The notes under the pieces are model-generated. The model was not told the origin of the DNA, did no database searches, and saw only the letters and a program-made list of their open reading frames with translations. This document shows positions 36,307 through 41,187 of a stretch of DNA of 41,187 nt, piece by piece (the first letter of the stretch is position 1; the number at the start of each line of letters is the position of its first letter). The stretch lies in contig MEOD01000020.1 of NCBI GenBank assembly GCA_001768555.1, forward strand, positions 1 through 41,187, written 5' to 3'. The translations under genes were made by a program, and so were the position numbers. The stretch is from Bacteroidetes bacterium GWF2_29_10 (GTDB lineage Bacteria; Bacteroidota; Bacteroidia; Bacteroidales; GWE2-29-8).

Positions 36307-36756
36307 ATGGCAAAAATAAGAGTTACTAAAGAATTTAATTTTGAAATGGCACATGCTCTTTACAACTACGAAGGACCTTGTAGAAATATTCATGGACATT
36401 CTTATAGACTATTTGTTACAGTTAAGGGCACTCCTATAAAGGATGTAAAACACCCTGAAAACGGAATGGTAATAGACTTTTCTAAATTGAAAAAAATTGT
36501 AAAAGAAAATATTATAAATATATTTGATCACTCTTTAGTGCTATATTATAATAAACAAAATAAGCAATTAGCACAATTATTAGTAAATCAAAAAACAGTA
36601 CTATTATCATATCAACCAACTTGTGAAAACATGCTAATAGATTTTTCTGAACGTTTAATAAAACAAATTCCTGACAACATATCTTTATATTCCCTAAAAC
36701 TTCAAGAAACTATAACATCCGTTGCGGAATGGTATGCTGACGACAATGTGGAGTAA
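36307..36756 (+). CDS. queD: 6-carboxytetrahydropterin synthase (QueD-type)
   Basis: 149 residues. A T-fold enzyme in queuosine precursor synthesis from dihydroneopterin triphosphate. The QueD C-x-x-x-H-G-H motif is 'CRNIHGH' (Cys25, His29, His31), with zinc ligand His16 in 'FEMAHAL'. A second site 'FDHSLVLY' carries the catalytic His. The terminal 'KLQETITSVAEWY' holds the Glu that binds the pterin. The end of the upstream gene is 2 nt away. Folate/PTPS paralogues are an alternative. Confidence 0.9.
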   Translation: MAKIRVTKEFNFEMAHALYNYEGPCRNIHGHSYRLFVTVKGTPIKDVKHPENGMVIDFSKLKKIVKENIINIFDHSLVLYYNKQNKQLAQLLVNQKTVLLSYQPTCENMLIDFSERLIKQIPDNISLYSLKLQETITSVAEWYADDNVE

Positions 36757-36767
36757 TATATAAAATA

Positions 36768-38153
36768 ATGATTACAATAGATCGAAATCTTATTCAAAAA
36801 TATAATCAATCTGGACCAAGATACACAAGTTATCCTCCTGCAAATCTATTTAATCAAAACTTAAACGATATAGAATATAAAAAAATAATAAAGGACTCAA
36901 ACAATAACAAGCCTACTCATATTTCTATTTATATACATATCCCTTTTTGTAAACAATTATGCCACTTTTGTGCTTGTTCTACTTCTGTTTACAGCAACGA
37001 ACAATTAGTTGAAAAATACATTATTGCTTTAAAAAAAGAAATGGAGTTTGTTTTCCAATTTATAGACACAAAAAGAGAAATAACTCAAATTCATTTTGGA
37101 GGAGGAACCCCTAACTCAATTAAAATAGAATACTTAGAACAGATAATCATTAAAATAAAACAAAAATTCGTTCTTAGTAATAACGCAGAAATAGCAATTG
37201 AGGCAAATCCAGCTTATCTTGACAAAGAATACATCCAAAACTTATATAAAATAGGGTTTAATAGAATTAGTCTTGGAATACAAGATTTTAATCTCGAAAT
37301 ATTAAAAATTATAAACAGAGAAAAACCTTTAATAAATATTAATGAATTAGTTGAAACAATAAAAACAACTGGTTTCAAAAGCATTAATATTGACCTAATA
37401 TACGGGCTACCTCAACAGACTATCGAAACGTTTACCCAAAACTTAATTAAAGCTATAGAATTAAACCCTGAACGAATTGTTACTTTTTCTTACGCTCATG
37501 TTCCTTGGGTTAAACCTGCTCAAAAGCTATTAGAAAATTACAAATTCCCTAGTACAGAAGAAAAATTCATTATGCTGGAGAAAGCGAACGAAATACTTAC
37601 TAATAACGAATATGATAATATAGGAATAGACCATTTCGCAAAAAAAGAGGACGAATTGATAATCGCTAAAATAAATAAACAACTACATAGAAATTTTCAA
37701 GGATATTGTACTAAAACCACAACAGGACAAGTTTACGCTTTTGGAGCAACCGCTATTAGCCAACTAACTGAAGCATACATACAAAATCAAAAAAATATTA
37801 ACAAATACATCAAAGAAGTAGAGCTTAAAAATTTTGCTTTTGAAAGAGGATATAAACTTGTAAAAAAAGAAATGATTACTCGTGATGTTATTAATGAAAT
37901 TATGTGTAATTCATTTCTATCTTTAAATGAAATAGCAAAACAGCATAGCTTATCTCTAGAAAAACTAATTCAAATGATAAACCCTAAAATCAAATTATTA
38001 AAACAAATGGAAAATGATGGACTAATTCGCATTGTAAATAATACTGATTTTATAGTTAATAAAAATGGTAATTATTTTTTAAGAAATATTGCTATGGCTT
38101 TTGATGATCAGTTGAAAATAGAACACGAAAATATATATTCAAAAACAATTTAA
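36768..38153 (+). CDS. hemN: Oxygen-independent coproporphyrinogen III oxidase
   Basis: 461 residues. A radical SAM enzyme in haem synthesis that decarboxylates coproporphyrinogen III without oxygen. The 4Fe-4S motif C-x3-C-x2-C is 'PFCKQLCHFC' (Cys61, 65, 68), followed by Cys70, as in E. coli HemN. The N-terminal 'YNQSGPRYTSYPP' is also diagnostic of true HemN and not HemW. 'FGGGTPNSI' and 'RISLGIQDFN' follow. It suggests an anaerobic or facultative lifestyle. The C-terminal third ('EIMCNSFLSLNEIAKQHSLS') is the HemN-specific domain. Confidence 0.95.
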   Translation: MITIDRNLIQKYNQSGPRYTSYPPANLFNQNLNDIEYKKIIKDSNNNKPTHISIYIHIPFCKQLCHFCACSTSVYSNEQLVEKYIIALKKEMEFVFQFIDTKREITQIHFGGGTPNSIKIEYLEQIIIKIKQKFVLSNNAEIAIEANPAYLDKEYIQNLYKIGFNRISLGIQDFNLEILKIINREKPLININELVETIKTTGFKSINIDLIYGLPQQTIETFTQNLIKAIELNPERIVTFSYAHVPWVKPAQKLLENYKFPSTEEKFIMLEKANEILTNNEYDNIGIDHFAKKEDELIIAKINKQLHRNFQGYCTKTTTGQVYAFGATAISQLTEAYIQNQKNINKYIKEVELKNFAFERGYKLVKKEMITRDVINEIMCNSFLSLNEIAKQHSLSLEKLIQMINPKIKLLKQMENDGLIRIVNNTDFIVNKNGNYFLRNIAMAFDDQLKIEHENIYSKTI

Positions 38154-38154
38154 A

Positions 38155-38526
38155 TAATCCTGAAATAAGTTTACAGCATTTTTCCTTAATTCTAATTTTT
38201 TTTGTAATCATATTTTATAACAAAATAAAATTAAATATTTCTTCACACTATCGCTAATCGTTAAAAAGCTATAAATCAATTAATTACATTAAAATACTTA
38301 ACTTGCTAATTTCCATTGCGTTATATGCTATTACTTCGCCTTTACTTCGCCTTTACTTCGCCATAAAGTTACCCTAACCCTACTTCGTTTACTAAAATAC
38401 TGATAATAAGTACAATATACGAATGTATAAAGAAAATCCTAACACACATTTCTATTCAGATAATCTTGAAACAAGTTTACATCCTTTTTTCATAATTTTA
38501 ATTTTATGTGTAAACCTATTTTAGGA
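38155..38526 (+). repeat. Imperfect 68-bp direct repeat pair
   Basis: 38155-38222 and 38459-38526 align over about 68 bp without obvious gaps (ATAATC-TGAAA-AAGTTTAC ... AATT-TAATTTT ... TATTTTA--AC), roughly three-quarters identical. Between them lies the TTACTTCGCC array. Confidence 0.65.
38331..38362 (+). repeat. 11-bp tandem array (three units)
   Basis: TTACTTCGCCT, TTACTTCGCCT and TTACTTCGCC in a row. A diverged echo, CTACTTCGTTT, is found at 38380-38390. Confidence 0.9.
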
Positions 38527-38634
38527 CGAGACACCTTTATAGTACCTTTTATGTACTGTTATAGTACCTTTTATGTACCTTTCATGTACAGTAATAGAAT
38601 TTACATACTGAAAGTCAATTACTTGTGCAACTAA
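38506..38634 (+). CDS. Candidate 42-residue frame over a tandem array
   Basis: ATG at 38506 to TAA at 38634, starting 'MCKPILGRDTFIVPF', with an aromatic repeat 'VPFMYCYSTFYVPFMYSN'. No promoter, no homologous second copy in the window and no recognisable family. It may be open only because the 11-bp unit lacks stops in all three frames. Confidence 0.15.
   Translation: MCKPILGRDTFIVPFMYCYSTFYVPFMYSNRIYILKVNYLCN
38537..38591 (+). repeat. 11-bp-period tandem array (five units, 22-bp super-unit)
   Basis: TTATAGTACCT, TTTATGTACTG, TTATAGTACCT, TTTATGTACCT and TTCATGTACAG. Units 1-2 and 3-4 form a 22-bp repeat. Each contains a GTAC core. Confidence 0.88.
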
Positions 38635-38711
38635 CTAAAAATCAATCACGTACAATCCTTAAGATCACTCAAATCACTAAATGATTGATTATCAATACTA
38701 ATAATTTTATT

Positions 38712-38740
38712 GTACGGGCGTATTGAATACGCCCACATTA
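38712..38740 (+). repeat. GTAG-type hairpin repeat, unit A
   Basis: GGGCGTATT (38716-38724) and AATACGCCC (38726-38734) form a 9-bp perfect stem; the unit begins GTAC and ends CACATTA. It shares its frame with unit B 56 bp downstream. Confidence 0.75.
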
Positions 38741-38767
38741 ATACACAAATTTATATCAATACACATC

Positions 38768-38796
38768 GTAGGGGCAATCCTATGTGATTGCCCACA
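38768..38796 (+). repeat. GTAG-type hairpin repeat, unit B
   Basis: GGGCAATC (38772-38779) and GATTGCCC (38786-38793) form an 8-bp stem over a 6-nt loop, again with GTAG before and CACATTA-like sequence after. Such short dispersed hairpins (GTAGGGGC...GCCCCAC) recur in many bacterial genomes. Confidence 0.75.
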
Positions 38797-39023
38797 TTAT
38801 TGCCAATTTGCATGTTCGGGCATACAAAAATCCGCGAAACACCCGCATTTCATATATTAAAAAAAGCCACAAAGTGTTTCTAAAATGTTTTTTTTGACAT
38901 ACTTGATTGATTTTTTTTTAATTTATTTAAATTTCAAATAATGAGACCGTTGCTAGACGTAATTTCATAAAATAATTACTTAAATTGTTAATAAACGGTT
39001 GATTGTATTAAATTAAACGTAAG

Positions 39024-39046
39024 GTAGAGGCAAAATATCTTTTGTC
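39024..39046 (+). repeat. Degenerate GTAG-type hairpin
   Basis: GTAGAGGCAAAATATCTTTTGTC: GGCAAAA (39029-39035) pairs with TTTTGTC (39040-39046) over 7 bp with one G-U. The GTAGAGGC opening relates it to units A and B. Confidence 0.5.
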
Positions 39047-39099
39047 ATTGCCAATAACAACAAATTGGGATTATTCAACAAAGTATGTCATTTTATTTG

Positions 39100-39305
39100 G
39101 AAGTTTTTTTGCAAAAGGCTAATAATTAATACAACATATAGAGCACTTTAATATTGCTTTTAACTCTGCATAATCTACCCTAAAACCATATTTAATACTA
39201 ACAATCAAATGTTTAACCATTTAAATTAAATCACATTCACTTTTCGTTATTTCTAAAAATACACATTCTTCTCTTTAATTATCAATATACTAATCCTAAA
39301 ACAAA
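39100..39305 (-). repeat. Dispersed element, copy 2
   Basis: The reverse complement aligns with about 7623-7885: TTGTTTT-GAT, TGATAATTAAA, TGATTTAATTTAAATG, CAGAGTTAAA and CTCTATATGT follow in the same order. It has only one 11-bp unit. It ends about 30 nt upstream of the ECF-type promoter and points away from the downstream gene, whereas copy 1 points towards its neighbour. Confidence 0.7.
39119..39220 (-). CDS. Candidate 33-residue small protein, paralogous to the one in copy 1
   Basis: ATG at 39220 (minus) to TAG at 39119, beginning 'MVKHLIVSIKYGFRVDYAEL'. It aligns without gaps to the first 29 residues of the copy 1 frame, then ends 'SICCINY'. Most codon differences change the amino acid, so protein-level selection is not shown. 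Treat as an unproven small gene. Confidence 0.3.
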   Translation of the reverse strand: MVKHLIVSIKYGFRVDYAELKAILKCSICCINY

Positions 39306-39336
39306 TTGTTAATTTCACTTTTTTAAAAATTTCTAT

Positions 39337-39365
39337 GCAACCTTTTGCCTATAAAAATTGTCTTA
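39337..39365 (+). promoter_or_regulatory. ECF-type promoter (GCAACC-N17-GTCTTA)
   Basis: GCAACC (39337-39342), 17 nt, GTCTTA (39360-39365), the same arrangement as at 8113-8140. The start would be near 39370, about 25 nt before the ATG at 39395. Confidence 0.6.
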
Positions 39366-39394
39366 GTAATGATTAATCTTTTAAATTATCTATT

Positions 39395-41128
39395 ATGAAA
39401 AAAATTACTTCTTTTTTATTTATGGCTTTTATTGCTCTAAATTCAATAATTGCCCAAACTTTTGAGATTGATGGTATTGCATACAAAATTATATCAATAA
39501 ATACAGTAGAAGTAAGCTCCAAAACATCTAGATATACAGGGAATATTATTATACCAGAGCAAGTAAATTATAATAGCAATAATTATTCTGTTACAGCAAT
39601 TGGAGATAATGCTTTTGATTGGTGCACTAGCTTAACATCTATTACAATACCTAATTCTGTTACATCAATTGGAGAATATGCTTTTACAAATTGTACAAGT
39701 TTAACTTCTGTAATTATCCCTAATTCTGTTACAGCAATTAAAAATATGACTTTTTCATATTGTTTTGGTTTAACTTCTATTACAATTCCTAGTTCGGTTA
39801 TAACAATTGGAGATGGTGCTTTTTTTTATTGCGGAATCTTAACATCTATCACAATCCCTAATTCGGTTACAGCAATTGGAGAGTGGGCTTTTGCTTATTG
39901 TTCTAGTTTAAATTCTATTACTATACCTAAATTTATTACAGAAATTAGAAATTCTGTTTTTTGGGATTGCGAAAGTTTAACTTCCATTACTATACCTAAC
40001 TCTGTTAAATCAATTGGAGATTATGCTTTTCGGAGTTGCTTCGATTTGGCTTCTATTACTTGTTATGCAACAGTGCCCCCAAATTTAGGAGATAACGTTT
40101 TTTATAATGTATATAAAAAAAATATTCCTTTATATATCCCGTATGAAAGCATGAATACTTATAAAAACACAGGTGAATGGAAAGAATTTAACATTTTACC
40201 TATTTTCTTAAACAGAGCAATATGCCAAGGAGATACTATTACTCTTAGTGTATTTAAACATTTAGATTCATATCTATGGAGCACTGGAGATACTACTGAA
40301 GAAATAAAAGTGTCGCCTGCACAAACAAGTACATATATACTAACTGGGACAATAGGAGGCTCTACAACAATAGATACTATTATAGTAACTGTTGATTTTG
40401 TTATCCCCACTGCTAATGCAGGTGCAGATCAAACTATTGATATTGTTGGTTCTGCAACACTTACAGCTACAGGTGGAAGCATTTATAGTTGGAGCAACGG
40501 AGCAACAACAGCAACAATAACAGTTAGTCCAAGTATTAAAACGACATACACTGTTACTGTTAGTGATATCGCTTGTACGGCTACTGATAATGTTACGGTA
40601 ACTGTGCTTTTGCCTAAGATAGAAGTAACGCCAATGCGAGCAGAATTGTATAATGATAACAAGAAGTCAAATATTGCTACTTATAGCACAACAAACCAAC
40701 GATATGTTGCTAATGATTACGACTTGGCAGTGAGCGTAGTTATTGATACTATAGCATTGTCGGAAAATAGAAAAACAAGAAAGAATTTAAAGTATGCTAG
40801 CTCTATTGATTGGAGTTCTTATGATTCCGAAGCAAAAAATCAAGGTCATTGTGGCTCATGCTGGAACTTCTCGGGTATCGGTTTGATAGAAAACATATCA
40901 AAACAAATAGCAGGTCAGCAAGGTATTCCAACAACTAATCTTAACTTATCCGAGCAGGCCATTTTATCGTGCAATTCAGTAGTAAATAATGGATGCAATG
41001 GTGGATGGCCAATATGGGTTTACAATTATGCAAAGAAAAATGGTATTCCAAATGAAACTTGCTTCCCTTATAAAGCTAAAGACGCAACAAATATTTCTTG
41101 TAATACTAAACCGCTATCAATTTGTTGA
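39395..41128 (+). pseudogene. BspA-type LRR, Ig-like and truncated papain-like protease
   Basis: 577 residues. Signal peptide 1-20 (cleavage after IIAQ or IAQT). BspA/LRR_5 repeats of 23 residues ('CTSLTSITIPNSVTSIGEYAF') run at about 65-240, followed by the BspA end segment 'YIPYESMNTYKNTGEWKEF'. Two Ig-like modules ('YLWSTGDTTEEIKVSP' and 'YSWSNGATTATITVSP') lie at about 274-405, like those of the 1602-residue protein. From about 470 a C1A papain domain starts: 'NQGHCGSCWNFS' (oxyanion Gln483, nucleophile Cys489) and 'GCNGGWPIWVYNYAKKNG'. It stops at residue 577, before the catalytic His and Asn, and there is no T9SS domain. The next 59 nt look non-coding in all three frames. A protease without its triad should be inactive, so I call it a truncated gene, although the LRR and Ig part may still be made. 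Confidence 0.75.
39602..40042 (+). repeat. 69-bp coding repeats (LRR)
   Basis: Six full 69-bp units and a partial seventh, each encoding 23 residues around 'L-T-S-I-T-I-P-N-S-V-T-x-I-G'. Segments such as CCTAATTCTGTTACA recur almost unchanged, so recombination could alter the repeat number. Confidence 0.85.
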
Positions 41129-41187
41129 TAATTTTTTATATATTTTTACATTTTGGCATTAATTATATTTGTATTTTTGTAGAAAAA

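Larger units (their letters stand above)
38154..39394. other. 1.24 kb repeat-rich non-coding region
   Basis: No conventional gene is seen. It contains a 68-bp direct repeat pair, two 11-bp-period tandem arrays, GTAG-type hairpin repeats around 38.7 and 39.0 kb, the second dispersed element copy and an ECF-type promoter. The island 38712-38860 is markedly richer in G+C than its surroundings. The stretch 38865-39020 shows nothing I can identify. Confidence 0.75.

Noticed and set aside
2114-41128. Whole window as a phage, integrative element or gene island
   Set aside because: Housekeeping genes (leuS, his, prmA, ndk, recQ, hemN) are spread throughout, and no integrase, transfer or phage gene is seen.
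41101-41187. Frameshift restoring the protease domain
   Set aside because: None of the three forward frames after 41128 continues a papain-like sequence; the tail is AT-rich with several stops.

Overview
The window looks like a chromosomal segment from a low-GC member of the Bacteroidota, most likely a Bacteroidia or Flavobacteriia relative; I cannot place it to genus. Reasons: several large secreted proteins end in type IX secretion (T9SS) sorting domains; the promoters I can find follow the Bacteroidota pattern (TTG, about 18-20 nt, TAnnTTTG); starts lack Shine-Dalgarno sequences; and there are phylum-typical families (DUF6427, DUF2027-Smr, DUF4369-thioredoxin, SiaB/SiaC, a GldI-like FKBP lipoprotein). 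No rRNA, tRNA, CRISPR array, intact insertion sequence or phage gene was seen.

Layout. 1-6922 (minus): a possible gene start at the left edge, a YceI-like protein, a GT4 glycosyltransferase and a 1602-residue T9SS cargo protein built from Ig-like and LamG domains. 6923-8168 is a long non-coding stretch with repeats, a housekeeping promoter and an ECF-type promoter. 8169-14990 (plus) is a surface-protein cluster: an Asp-box/fibronectin protein, an FG-GAP propeller protein and a membrane-anchored protein of unknown function. leuS follows. 17866-18446 holds a structured segment and a complete histidine attenuator (promoter, His-rich leader peptide, antiterminator, terminator) in front of hisG-hisD-hisC.

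21791-28141 is mixed housekeeping: a periplasmic thioredoxin-like lipid/oxidative-fold type protein (minus), prmA, a siaB-siaC signalling pair, a GldI-like lipoprotein with nrnA (minus), ndk and a GT2 glycosyltransferase. 28151-35211 is a seven-gene minus-strand run from recQ through an OmpH-like protein to envelope proteins of uncertain role. Divergent from it, 35330-38153 carries a KDO-pathway sugar-phosphate isomerase, queD and hemN. 38154-39394 is a repeat-rich non-coding region. The last gene is a BspA-type leucine-rich repeat protein whose C-terminal papain-like protease domain is cut off by a stop.

The strongest regulatory discovery is the his attenuator, which can be read base by base. 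The second is that two unlinked secreted-protein genes (8169 and 39395) share a GCAACC-N17-GTCTT promoter, and each is preceded by one copy of the same roughly 200-260 bp dispersed element, in opposite orientations. An 11-bp tandem array lies within one copy, and two more 11-bp-period arrays lie in the 38.3-38.6 kb gap.
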